A DNA stretch of 64,000 nt from Bradyrhizobium sp. S69 (GTDB lineage Bacteria; Pseudomonadota; Alphaproteobacteria; Rhizobiales; Xanthobacteraceae): NCBI RefSeq assembly GCF_009766005.1, contig NZ_LMUK01000038.1, positions 427,990 through 491,989 of the forward strand, read 5' to 3'. Numbering within the stretch: position 1 is the stretch's first letter; every line of letters begins with the position of its first letter. Made by a program: the position numbers and the translations under genes. Below the pieces are notes generated by a model. The model was not told the origin of the DNA, searched no databases, and saw only the letters and a program-made list of their open reading frames with translations. Positions 9,420-17,105 of the stretch are shown here, piece by piece.

Positions 9420-10922
9420 ATGAGCCCGCAGGACGCGCGGCTCGTCCGCAACACGGCCCTGACGATATCGGCGCTGGTGGTGTTGCGGCTGGTCGCTGCG
9501 GCCTTGACGCCGCTGACGTTCGACGAAGCCTATTACTGGATGTGGTCGAAGCATCTGGCCGGCGGCTATTACGATCATCCGCCGATGGTGGCCGTGGTGA
9601 TCCGGCTCGGCACCCTGATCGCCGGCGATAGCGAATTCGGGGTGCGCCTGGTCTCGATCCTGCTGGCGCTGCCGATGAGCTGGGCGGTGTATCGCTCCGC
9701 CGCTATCCTGTTCGGTGGCGAAAGGATCGCTACGACCGCCGCCATCCTGCTCAACGTCACGATGATGGCGTCGGTCGGCACCATCATCGTGACGCCGGAC
9801 GCGCCGCTATTGGTGGCCGCGAGCTTCGTGATGTTCTTTCTCGCCAAGGTGCTGGAAACCGGCCGCGGCGCGTGGTGGCTCGCGGTCGGTGCCGCGGTCG
9901 GCGCGGCGCTGTTGTCGAAATACACCGCGATGTTTTTCGGCCCGGCGATTTTGATCTGGCTGGTCGTGGTTCCCAAATTGCGGCGCTGGCTGCTCTCGCC
10001 ATGGCCCTATCTCGGCGGCTTCGCAGCCCTCGCGATCTTTGCGCCGGTGATCCTGTGGAATGCCGATCACCATTGGGTCTCCTTCATCAAGCAGCTCGGC
10101 CGCGCCCGCATCGAGGGTTTTAGGCCCGCGTTCATCGCCGAATTGATCCCGACCCAGATCGCGTTCGCGACCCCGCTGGTGTGGCTGCTCGGCGCGATGG
10201 GGCTCTACGCGCTGTTGCGGCGCAACTCCGGCGCGCTGGCGGCGCGCGCTTTGATCAGTGCGACCTTCTGGACCATCGCGCTGTATTTCGTCTGGCATTC
10301 GCTGCATGCCCGCGTCGAGGCCAACTGGTTCGCGCCGGTCTATCCGGCGTTTGCGATCGCGGCCGCCGTCGCCGCCCATGTCGTGCCCTGGGATGCCCGC
10401 CGCAAGCGCCTCGCGGATTTCTGCCTGCGCTGGGCCGCGCCGTCCGGCGTCCTGATGTTCGTGGCGCTGATCGTGCAGGCCAACACCGGCGTGTTGTCAG
10501 GCTATCGCCGCGACGCCACCGTGCGCAGCGTCGGCGTCGGCTGGCGCGAACTCGCCAGCGAAATCGAAGCGGTGCGTGCCCGGACAGGCGCTACTTGCGT
10601 CCTGGCGCCGGATTACGGCACCACGGGCTGGCTGGCGTTCTATCTACCCAAAGGCACCTGCGTGTTGCAGCCGACCCAACGCATCCGCTGGGTCAACATG
10701 CCGGAGCCGGGTCCCGCGCAGCTTTCCGGCAGACTGCTCTATGTCGACGAGCTGCGCCCCGTCACCCCGCGCTATCTCGATGAAACATTTTCGCATATCG
10801 AGCGGGTCGCGGAACTGCCGCGCAAGCGCGGTCCGCTGACCATCGAGACCTATGGCCTCGATTTGCTCGACGGCGCCAAGCGCGACGTCCTCGACCATTC
10901 CCCGCCGCCGGAATTGGAGTAG
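9420..10922 (+). CDS. GT39/ArnT-like membrane glycosyltransferase (PMT_2 family)
   Basis: A 500-residue polytopic protein. The first periplasmic loop holds the catalytic-type sequence TFDEAYYWMWSKHLAGGYYDHPP, in which the Asp-Glu pair and YYDHPP are characteristic of the ArnT/PMT superfamily. About ten hydrophobic segments follow, and a soluble C-terminal ~120 residues (ELASEIEAVRARTGATCVLAPDYGTTGWLAFY) sits in the periplasm. The substrate donor should be a polyprenyl-phosphate sugar, consistent with the GT2-GtrA gene immediately upstream. The acceptor (lipid A, hopanoid, glycan or protein) cannot be told from sequence. Confidence 0.85.
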   Translation: MSPQDARLVRNTALTISALVVLRLVAAALTPLTFDEAYYWMWSKHLAGGYYDHPPMVAVVIRLGTLIAGDSEFGVRLVSILLALPMSWAVYRSAAILFGGERIATTAAILLNVTMMASVGTIIVTPDAPLLVAASFVMFFLAKVLETGRGAWWLAVGAAVGAALLSKYTAMFFGPAILIWLVVVPKLRRWLLSPWPYLGGFAALAIFAPVILWNADHHWVSFIKQLGRARIEGFRPAFIAELIPTQIAFATPLVWLLGAMGLYALLRRNSGALAARALISATFWTIALYFVWHSLHARVEANWFAPVYPAFAIAAAVAAHVVPWDARRKRLADFCLRWAAPSGVLMFVALIVQANTGVLSGYRRDATVRSVGVGWRELASEIEAVRARTGATCVLAPDYGTTGWLAFYLPKGTCVLQPTQRIRWVNMPEPGPAQLSGRLLYVDELRPVTPRYLDETFSHIERVAELPRKRGPLTIETYGLDLLDGAKRDVLDHSPPPELE

Positions 10923-10986
10923 AGTAAGCCTCGATCAGCAGGCCGCAGGGCGGATGAGCGCAAGCTACCGTTCGCGGTAATACCGT

Positions 10987-11093
10987 CGTCATCCTGAGGA
11001 GCGGCGTCTTCGCCGCGTCTCGAAGGATGATGTTCATCTCGGTGCTTGCGGCCATCCTTCGAGGCTCGCAAGAGCTCGCACCTCAGGATGACG
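10987..11093. repeat. Intergenic palindromic repeat, family B copy 2
   Basis: CGTCATCCTGAGGAGCGGCG at the left and CGCACCTCAGGATGACGG at the right face each other, with inner CTCGAAGGATG and CCATCCTTCGAGGC arms. It lies immediately after the GT39-like gene. Confidence 0.85.
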
Positions 11094-11118
11094 GCTGAAT
11101 ATTTTGAAACGGCACCTT

Positions 11119-11166
11119 AGGCAGAGGTGATGGGTTTCGCGAAGAGCTCAACCCATCCTACGGGCT
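11119..11166. repeat. Direct repeat / family F element, left copy
   Basis: 48 bases starting AGGCAGAGGTGATGGGTTTC and ending AACCCATCCTACGGGCT. It is identical to 12412-12460 apart from one extra T there, in the same orientation. Internally it is palindromic (GATGGGTT...AACCCATC). Together the two copies bracket the low-GC genes at 11185 and 11829. Confidence 0.8.
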
Positions 11167-11184
11167 CATCTTACGGGCTATCGC

Positions 11185-11694
11185 TCACTCCGGCCCCTTG
11201 TGAGGCTTCTGAGTCGATCGGACGCGGACAGGCTTCTCAGCGGGAGCAGACGTCTTTCTCCACTCGATGCCCAATTTTTCAAGCTTATCAAAATACTCCT
11301 GACTTGATGGTGCTGGCCCGTCCTCCAATGCACGAATAAATTCAACAGGTGGCGTGTAACAATGCATCTTCATATAATGATAAATAAGAGTTGGCGCAGC
11401 GTATCTGTCCCCATCACGCGAAAATACGCGGATTTCTGAGGATCCTAGCAGAAGTTTTTCATCGTTCCTCTCCGCGTAATATGAATCTCCATGACAGAAC
11501 TCGCACTCATGTATGCCGCGCGTTTGGCCAACTGAGATTTTGCAAAAGCTCCAAACCTTATCGAGTATTTCATCCGTCAGCTCTCCCCGCTCAAATTCAT
11601 GTCCCAGGCCCAACCAACCGATATTTTTCGTCCCTAGGCGGTAGAGGTCTTGTCCCAGATAAGCATATTCCGATAGATCACTATAAAATGTCAT
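11185..11694 (-). CDS. Uncharacterised protein with CEFC motif (possible DUF7919-like)
   Basis: A 169-residue protein starting MTFYSDLSEYAYLG. Features are GWLGLGHEFERGELTDEILDKVW, a TRGIHECEFCHGDSYYAE segment whose CxxC plus His could bind zinc, and TLIYHYMKMHCYTPPVEFIRAL. It resembles a family of small uncharacterised bacterial proteins that open M-T-Y/F-x-DL-x-Y-x-Y and carry the CEFC motif; the Pfam name is from memory. Base composition is clearly less GC-rich than the neighbours. The C-terminus is basic and Pro-rich. The start at 11694 is chosen on family pattern; the reading frame is open further upstream. Confidence 0.6.
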   Translation of the reverse strand: MTFYSDLSEYAYLGQDLYRLGTKNIGWLGLGHEFERGELTDEILDKVWSFCKISVGQTRGIHECEFCHGDSYYAERNDEKLLLGSSEIRVFSRDGDRYAAPTLIYHYMKMHCYTPPVEFIRALEDGPAPSSQEYFDKLEKLGIEWRKTSAPAEKPVRVRSTQKPHKGPE

Positions 11695-11828
11695 TTCCTT
11701 CACCGTAGATTGGCAACGCAAGCGCCGCTGTTGCAGAAACCGCCGATTGCCGTCCCTGGTCGATTCCCTCTCGGCTACGAGTAGCGCCGATGCGGATTAT
11801 CGTACCGAAGCGAGGTTTCCCAAGCACC

Positions 11829-12116
11829 TCACAGCGTTGCCAGTTCCTCCCTGATTTCCGGTATAATCTTCATAAGGACTTCTCGATCATGAGATATCAA
11901 AAACTCCGCAACAGCAGACTGCGCACGCTGCAACAACACGTCATAAGCCTCAAGAGATTTACCTAATTCCTCTCCGGTATTTGGTCCGTTCCCATAATCT
12001 TGTACTCTGGAATCCAGAGTGATTATTTCACCAACTACCGCTATCGTTTTCAGCGGGATACCCGCCTGGAAGATCAGCGGTGCCAGTGCTTCGGAGATCG
12101 AGCGAGCTTCAGTCAT
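11829..12116 (-). CDS. Hypothetical protein (95 aa) in low-GC cassette
   Basis: A 95-residue, mainly helical, acidic protein (MTEARSISEALAPLIF, then GEELGKSLEAYDVLLQRAQSAVAEFLISHDREVLMKIIPEI). No signal peptide, membrane span or known motif. It lies upstream of the CEFC-motif gene on the same strand with a 134-base gap, inside the repeat-bracketed segment. Codon use is relaxed compared with flanking genes, which hints at transfer. Not recognised. Confidence 0.45.
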   Translation of the reverse strand: MTEARSISEALAPLIFQAGIPLKTIAVVGEIITLDSRVQDYGNGPNTGEELGKSLEAYDVLLQRAQSAVAEFLISHDREVLMKIIPEIREELATL

Positions 12117-12458
12117 CTGCCTATGGCCCCAGAGATTTCAAGAACCGGAATGTGCCCAACGAGCTGTTCATCTGTACATTTAATCCGCCTGCGTTAAGCA
12201 CGTTGCCGCAATAGGACAGACAGTTATTATTGGCCCGGGCATAGGTCCCGGTATCCGTTCCAATGAGACTGTTCGAATAATCCAGCCCGTAGGATGGGTT
12301 GAGCCCTTCGCGAAACCCATCGCACCGTATGATGAAGATCGGAATCTAAGATTAAGCGGAGGAGACGTTCTCGATCACGACAGGGCGTTTGGTGAACCTG
12401 GGGGTGAACACAGGCAGAGGTTGATGGGTTTCGCGAAGAGCTCAACCCATCCTACGGG
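12117..12458. other. Intergenic stretch with family F repeats
   Basis: No gene is supported. It contains an inverted-orientation family F element near 12288-12322 (CCCGTAGGATGGGTTGAGCC...CGAAACCCATC) and the left part of the direct-repeat copy at 12412. Otherwise nothing is recognised. Confidence 0.5.
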
Positions 12459-12460
12459 CT
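12412..12460. repeat. Direct repeat / family F element, right copy
   Basis: 49 bases matching 11119-11166 except for one inserted T after AGGCAGAGGT. It overlaps the last two bases of the neighbouring minus-strand gene, so the stop codon of that gene lies within repeat DNA. Confidence 0.8.
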
Positions 12461-12704
12461 AACTCTGACGTGGCAACAGATAGCGGACTGCCATCCCCAC
12501 ACCCGCAGCTTCGTCGACAATCACGGTATCGCCGGGCTTCAATTCGGCTCTCATCGCCTTGCTACATGCGTCCATCGATGCGCTATCGCCACGCAGCGCG
12601 CGGCACAATTCGTTGCCATTGATCAGGATCTCGGTTGCACGTTGCGCGTTGGCGCGCGACATCAGCGCTCGTATTTCATGACCGAAGTGATCGACGGACA
12701 CCAT
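12459..12704 (-). CDS. Small conserved hypothetical protein (81 aa)
   Basis: An 81-residue cytosolic protein starting MVSVDHFGHEIRALMSRANAQ. A helical N-terminal half is followed by ELCRALRGDSASMDACSKAMR and a compact end (KPGDTVIVDEAAGVGMAVRYLLPR). The ATG at 12704 is chosen because GGGAGG lies six bases before it; the frame is open further upstream (to 12845) but without a ribosome site. No domain recognised; the last bases run into a repeat, so the C-terminus may be recent. Confidence 0.5.
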   Translation of the reverse strand: MVSVDHFGHEIRALMSRANAQRATEILINGNELCRALRGDSASMDACSKAMRAELKPGDTVIVDEAAGVGMAVRYLLPRQS

Positions 12705-13043
12705 CTTTGCCTCCCGCTTCTTGATGTCGGTTGTAAACGCGATAGCCACACTCTGCGTCAATAGGGAGGCATGGAGAGGCGACAAAACCCCATGCCAGAA
12801 ATATTGAGAAACGGGCGCAAGATTCCGGCTCATGTTGTTATCCATGGCATGCCCGGCTGGGGTCGTTCAGTTTGATGCCATGCGCGAAGAGTGTACTGCG
12901 TCGTTTGCACAACTTACGCAGCTAGCCGCCAGCGTGGGCGGCACTTATCGCCGCTCCGGCCCCGCGTTCCCGCGGCCGATCGAGTCCTTGCTGGAAATGA
13001 CCTGCGTCGGTACACTGCGTCGCAGAAGCGTTAAATTTTTTCC
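12705..13043. other. Intergenic, nothing recognised
   Basis: The stretch separates the divergent small protein gene and the desaturase gene. No RNA gene, repeat of the families listed, or convincing promoter was found. Short reading frames here lack ribosome sites. Confidence 0.35.
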
Positions 13044-14078
13044 GTGAATGGATCAGTTGGAATGACCGCAGGTCGGAGCTTGGCGCCGGAAGAATTGGAG
13101 CCGGAAGAATTGGAGCCGGAGGCAAGTGTCGGAAGACTGCCGCCGGGCGTGATCGTCGAAGGTCCGGCGATAGACGCCAAGCGACGCGAATCCATTGTCA
13201 TGTTCTGCATTATTTACACCGGTTCGGCGGCGGCGCTGGTCTGGGCGATCACGCAAGGCATCGGCCGGGTGGAGCTCGCGGTCTTTGTCGGCATGTTCTG
13301 GCTGACCATGTTCGGGATGGGCGCAGGCATGCATCGCCTGTTTGTGCACCGGAGCTTTCGCTGCGGTCCGGTCATGAGGGCGTTCTTCGCTGCGATCGCC
13401 ACCATGGCGGTGCAGGGCTCGGTGCTCAAATGGGTCGCCAATCATCGCCGGCACCATCTTCACACCGACAAACCCGGCGATGTCCACAGCCCCTATTATG
13501 ACGGCGTCGGTAACCCCCATGCCAGCTTCCTCAAGGGGATGTTGCATGCGCACGGCGGCTGGGTGCTCGACCATGCCGCTACCGACGCCGAATACTACGC
13601 CAAGGATATTCTGGCCGACCCGATCGCCATGTTCTTCGTTAAAACGCGCTGGTTCTGGTACGCGATGTCGGCGATTTTCATTCCGGGCGCCATCGGCTAC
13701 GCATTTGGCGGCATCCACACCATGATCGGCTGCGTGCTGTTCTCCGGCATATTGCGTGCCTACCTCATGGTCCTCACTACCTCGCTGGTCAACTCGGTCT
13801 GCCATAGCGACGGTCGCTACGGTTACCGTCGCTATGAGCTTGATGATGGCACCACCAACGAATTGGTGACCACGATCCTCACCCTCGGTGAAGGGCTGCA
13901 CAACAACCATCATCGGTTTCCGCGGGACGCCTATCTTTCGCACGCCTGGTACGAAATCGACGTCAATGGGCTGATTATTCGGGGGCTTGGCAAACTCGGG
14001 CTCGTGCACGACATTTTCATTCGCCAGGGCCCGCGCGCGTCGACGGTCCCGGCCGGGGAAACTTCGCCAGCCGAATAG
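13044..14078 (+). CDS. Acyl-CoA / fatty acid desaturase (membrane di-iron)
   Basis: A 344-residue member of the membrane fatty-acid desaturase family. The three histidine boxes that ligate the di-iron centre are present: GMHRLFVHRSF (HxxxxH), NHRRHHLHTD (HxxHH) and GLHNNHHRFP (HxxHH). Hydrophobic segments lie around residues 50-90 and 205-250. It should insert a double bond, probably delta-9, into an acyl-CoA or lipid-bound chain. The N-terminus carries a tandem PEELEPEELEPE stretch outside the enzyme core. The start is uncertain: GTG at 13044 or ATG at 13062; neither has a strong ribosome site. Confidence 0.88.
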   Translation: MNGSVGMTAGRSLAPEELEPEELEPEASVGRLPPGVIVEGPAIDAKRRESIVMFCIIYTGSAAALVWAITQGIGRVELAVFVGMFWLTMFGMGAGMHRLFVHRSFRCGPVMRAFFAAIATMAVQGSVLKWVANHRRHHLHTDKPGDVHSPYYDGVGNPHASFLKGMLHAHGGWVLDHAATDAEYYAKDILADPIAMFFVKTRWFWYAMSAIFIPGAIGYAFGGIHTMIGCVLFSGILRAYLMVLTTSLVNSVCHSDGRYGYRRYELDDGTTNELVTTILTLGEGLHNNHHRFPRDAYLSHAWYEIDVNGLIIRGLGKLGLVHDIFIRQGPRASTVPAGETSPAE

Positions 14079-14090
14079 CGGTGACAGCCC

Positions 14091-14125
14091 GTAGGATGGG
14101 TATCGCTGCGCTCCACCCATCCTGC
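14091..14125. repeat. Family F repeat (short palindrome)
   Basis: GTAGGATGGGTATCGCTGCG faces CTCCACCCATCCTGCGCGC. It is the same GTAGGATGGGT core as the elements at 11119, 12288 and 12412, just downstream of the desaturase stop. Confidence 0.55.
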
Positions 14126-14340
14126 GCGCTATTGACGGACCGCGCGGTTGCGAAATCGTTTGCTTCACCTCTCCATGAAATTTCTGATTTTCAGAAATTA
14201 TTCTTGACTCCAGACCCAAATCACTTGCTTATTCCTCGCCATCCCGTCCCGAGAGAGGGGGCGTTGGCCATCGTCACTGACGTTGGGGCGGGGAGCGGTG
14301 GACGCTGATGCGCTTTTGACGAACGGCGCGTGAAGCGGAC

Positions 14341-14605
14341 GGTTAAGTCGTGTGGTCCTGATGCCCCGATGCCGGCATCAAGTTCTTGAGAAGCTCACGC
14401 TTCTGAGGGGCGACGGTGACAACAAAGCATGGTCTCGCCGGGGAGAGCACGAGATAGACCGTTAAAACCATTGCGCAGGGAAGGCCGGACTGCTTCCGCT
14501 GAACCTGTATGCTCGTGTGCACTTCTTGCTATGTGCATCTTGGCACGCGAGACCGCGGGTGCAGCGCGCACCCGGTCTTCCCTGCGCCCTCTTTTTTTGG
14601 GCGAA
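14341..14605 (+). ncRNA. Large structured RNA-like repeat element
   Basis: A non-coding stretch that folds strongly. A 16-bp closing stem is formed by 14473-14488 (GCGCAGGGAAGGCCGG) and 14572-14587 (CCGGTCTTCCCTGCGC), with one G-U pair if transcribed. It encloses a GTGCAC/TGTGCA-type hairpin and a perfect 7-bp hairpin (CGGGTGC 14556-14562, GCACCCG 14568-14574). A GCCC-TCTTTTTTT-GGGC hairpin follows. The upstream part (GGTCCTGATGCCCCGATGCC...) and this fold resemble, from memory, an element present in many copies in Bradyrhizobium. It may be a small RNA or a mobile palindromic element; strand is assumed. Confidence 0.45.
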
Positions 14606-14675
14606 TGATTTTAGCAAACCTCGGGCGCATCGTGCCGCGAGAATGCGGAGTTGCGTCCGCACAGTACATCTCCGC

Positions 14676-14777
14676 CGTCATCGTCCGCGAAGGCGGACGA
14701 TCCAGTATTCCGAGGAGCCCGTGATTGAACCTAGAACTCGCGGCGTACTGGATACTCCGCCTTCGCGGAGTATGACG
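14676..14777. repeat. Intergenic palindromic repeat, family G
   Basis: CGTCATCGTCCGCGAAGGCGGACGATCCAGTA at the left and GATACTCCGCCTTCGCGGAGTATGACGG at the right each contain a strong local hairpin (TCCGCgaaGGCGGA; CTCCGCcttcGCGGAG) and face each other overall. Single copy in this window. Confidence 0.6.
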
Positions 14778-14793
14778 GTAGTGGGTGGCGCAT

Positions 14794-14877
14794 CGTCATT
14801 GCGAGGAGCGTTTGCGACGAAGCAATCCAATTCTTTCGTTGTTGCCCTGGATTGCTTCGCTATCGCTCGCAATGACG
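14794..14877. repeat. Intergenic palindromic repeat, family H
   Basis: CGTCATTGCGAGGAGCG at the left is answered by CGCTCGCAATGACG at the right, with inner GACGAAGCAATCCA and GGATTGCTTCG arms. The CGACGAAGCAATCC core recurs near 48247 before the family B copy there. Placed back to back with family G, giving a cluster of unrelated palindromes. Confidence 0.65.
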
Positions 14878-15308
14878 ACGTTGAGACGATCGTTTGTGGC
14901 CTTTTCCTCAGACGGCGGCGGCGATGCGGCGCTCATCGCGTTTACCCGGAAAGATGGCACAATCAGGCATTTTTGCGGCGGCGAGATGAACGGTGCTCGG
15001 CCGGTTCCGCTCAGGATGCACGCGGCGTAATTCCTGAACGCGTTAAGCGGTTTTTATCCATACCGAAAATGCCGCGAGTGTCTCGCGGTGGGACAGATTA
15101 ACCATGCCCCGGATACGCCCAGACTTAATCCGCATTTAACTAAAAGTCGCCTTAATGACGCTCCTCGCCTCTGCGAGATGTTCCATCGGAACTTTTCTAA
15201 CGATGGCATTTCTCGCGCGGGTTTGCGCTCGAAGCTGCCACCGTTTTGCAGAATTTCGAATGCAGCCTGGAAGGGGAACAAGGTGGAACCAGTCTGGATG
15301 CAAGGCGT
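14878..15308. other. Leader region of the DUF2778 gene
   Basis: No gene is supported. The last ~250 bases are less GC-rich (TTTTTATCCATA, CATTTAACTAAAAGTCGCC) and could carry the promoter for the gene at 15309. A purine-rich GGAAGGGGAACAAGG lies some 30 bases before that ATG. Nothing else is recognised. Confidence 0.35.
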
Positions 15309-16433
15309 ATGAGTACCAGTGTCAGTGCGTGTTATGACTTCGCGGCCCACACCCCTAGAGACTTTCGCCGCAAGAGCGTCTCGTACAATTTGTTCGGCAG
15401 CGCCGCGATTGCCTGTCTGGTCGTAGGCTGCGCGTGGACGGTCTATAGCAACATCTTCGCCGCGGGGATTTATCCATCCGCCGGCAATTTCGACGTCGCG
15501 GTGATCAAGCGATCGCCCGCGCCGGCCCGAAACATCCTGACGGCGTCCAACAGTTCAGTCGCGATGGAATCGCCGCCGCGGCTTTCCGCGCCCGCGAGCG
15601 TTGCGCAACAGCCGTCGTTTTCGTTCGACGATCGCTTTGCCGCGGCAGCTCCGCAATCCGTCGCAGCAGCCCCGCAGGCGTTCGCCGCCGCGCCGCAAGC
15701 CGCCTCACGGCCGCAGGTCGCCGCGCTAACGCCGACAGCACAGGAGCGCAAGGTCGCCGACGCGGTGCCGATGCCGTCGTCGCGCCCCACTGAGGCGCGC
15801 AAGAGTGCCGGGGCTTCGGTGCGCGACATGGCGCAACGCGCCAAGGCGGCCGTGATGTCGGTGGCGTCAAACGACAAGCCCGAGGCCCCGGCTAAGCCGC
15901 CGACGATCTTCGAGCGGCTGTTCGGCAAGTTCGAAACGAGCACGTCGAGCGCAGGATCGGCGCTGGCCTATGCGTCGGCCGACGCCAGCAGCACGTCCTC
16001 GCTTGGACCGGCCAGCCAGAACATCGCTTCCGTCGGCACCGGCGCGCTCTATGATCACCAGACCGCAGTGTACGATATTTCCGCGCATACCGTGTATCTG
16101 CCCGACGGCAGCAGGCTGGAAGCGCATTCCGGCCTCGGCTCCAGCCTCGACGATCCGCGCTCCGCCAGCGTTCGGATGCGTGGCGTGACGCCGCCGCATC
16201 TGTATGACCTCAAGCCGCGCGAGGCGCTGTTTCACGGCGTCGCCGCGCTGCGGCTCAATCCGGTCGGCGGCGAGGAAGCCATCTACGGCCGCGCCGGGCT
16301 GCTCGCGCACACCTTCATGCTGGGCCCCAACGGCGACTCCAACGGTTGCGTCTCGTTTCGGGATTACAACGCATTCCTGAACGCCTACCGCAACAAGGGC
16401 GTGCGCAGACTAGCGGTCGTCGCGCATCTGTGA
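15309..16433 (+). CDS. DUF2778 (Tlde1-like L,D-transpeptidase fold) membrane-anchored envelope protein
   Basis: A 374-residue protein. A single N-terminal hydrophobic segment (YNLFGSAAIACLVVGCAWTVYSNIF) anchors or exports it. A long Ala/Pro/Ser-rich linker follows with repeated APQ units (AAAPQSVAAAPQAFAAAPQ), then a C-terminal DUF2778 domain of about 130 residues. The catalytic-type signature is HTFMLGPNGDSNGCVSF, giving His334 and Cys347, comparable with the HxxxSHGC site of YkuD L,D-transpeptidases. Related Tlde1 proteins act on peptidoglycan stem peptides, some as type VI effectors. No secretion genes are nearby, so a role in the cell's own wall is equally likely. Confidence 0.75.
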   Translation: MSTSVSACYDFAAHTPRDFRRKSVSYNLFGSAAIACLVVGCAWTVYSNIFAAGIYPSAGNFDVAVIKRSPAPARNILTASNSSVAMESPPRLSAPASVAQQPSFSFDDRFAAAAPQSVAAAPQAFAAAPQAASRPQVAALTPTAQERKVADAVPMPSSRPTEARKSAGASVRDMAQRAKAAVMSVASNDKPEAPAKPPTIFERLFGKFETSTSSAGSALAYASADASSTSSLGPASQNIASVGTGALYDHQTAVYDISAHTVYLPDGSRLEAHSGLGSSLDDPRSASVRMRGVTPPHLYDLKPREALFHGVAALRLNPVGGEEAIYGRAGLLAHTFMLGPNGDSNGCVSFRDYNAFLNAYRNKGVRRLAVVAHL

Positions 16434-16639
16434 GCTTGCGCGCGCGTGATGCTCATTGTGACGGGCGGGCCACAACACATTTTGAATCCCGAATAATTTT
16501 CGAAACAGGCTTGCAACCGCAAGATGCCTGGTTTATTAGCGCGGTCCTTCGCTAGGCCTTGGGTTCGGGCTCCTGTGATCCCCGACTGGCGCGGGCCGGT
16601 TTTGCGGTTTCGTGTTCCGCCGAATGAAGACGTAGCATG

Positions 16640-16698
16640 TAGCTCATGGAGAGCGTCGGGGTGACCCGAAGGCGCCGGTTCGATTCCGGTCTGTTGCA
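16640..16698 (+). pseudogene. Degenerate tRNA-like sequence 1
   Basis: A T-arm is intact (GCCGG 16674-16678, loop TTCGATT, CCGGT 16686-16690) followed by a 7-base acceptor-like CTGTTGC and A. A D-arm-like TAGCTCATGGAGAGC lies upstream. The middle (TCGGGGTGACCCGA) cannot form a 5-bp stem with a 7-base loop, and no matching 5' acceptor strand (GCAACAG) is present. It reads as a decayed or rearranged tRNA. Confidence 0.45.
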
Positions 16699-16701
16699 CA
16701 A

Positions 16702-16772
16702 CAAAGGATATATCAGTGGTAGAGCAGATGACTGTAAATCATCGTGACGCGGGTTCAAATCCCGCTCCAACG
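16702..16772 (+). pseudogene. Degenerate tRNA-like sequence 2, anticodon GTA (Tyr)
   Basis: The anticodon arm is perfect: GATGA 16727-16731, loop CTGTAAA, TCATC 16739-16743, giving anticodon GTA. The T-arm is also perfect (GCGGG 16749-16753, TTCAAAT, CCCGC 16761-16765). But the D-stem (TATC/GAGC) has only two pairs, the acceptor pairs at 4 of 7 positions, the variable arm is only five bases where bacterial tRNA-Tyr has a long one, and no CCA follows. Probably non-functional or of phage type. Confidence 0.5.
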
Positions 16773-17105
16773 CTCCGGTTCAGCCTGAAAAACTGAATTC
16801 CCATTGAAGGGGACCGGACGCGCGCTTCAGTCGCGGTCCGGCCGTGTTGCCGCAAGGCTTTTCGTCCGAACCCAGACGCTGCAAGACCGGCTTTGCGCCG
16901 CGGTGGATACCGCTTGCGTTGACGCCGGGAGCTCCGTTCGACCGCTCGACATATGTCGGGCGATTGAGCGCGTGCGCCCGTCGTCGTGCAAGCTCAAACC
17001 CCGGCCCGTCGAACTTTCAGGAAGCCGTGTCCGCGTCCTCACTTTCCTTTGCGATGAAACCAGCTTTCCGGCGTGGTGCCGAAAAGCCAATGAAGGAGGC
17101 ATGTC
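16773..17105. other. Leader before slipin gene, nothing recognised
   Basis: No gene or repeat of the listed families is seen between the tRNA-like sequences and the slipin gene, apart from the slipin ribosome site AAGGAGG at its 3' end. Confidence 0.35.

Noticed and set aside
11119..12460. Insertion sequence or composite transposon
   Set aside because: The bracketed segment has no transposase and the flanking repeats are short family F palindromes, not IS ends.
12832..13047. 71-aa frame between the small protein and desaturase genes
   Set aside because: No ribosome site or recognisable domain; base pattern not clearly coding.
13053..14219. 388-aa minus-strand frame over the desaturase gene
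   Set aside because: Antisense of three conserved histidine boxes; no independent support.
16552..16770. Minus-strand 72-aa frame containing RPESNRR-type sequence
   Set aside because: This peptide pattern arises from reading tRNA-like DNA in antisense and is a known annotation artefact.
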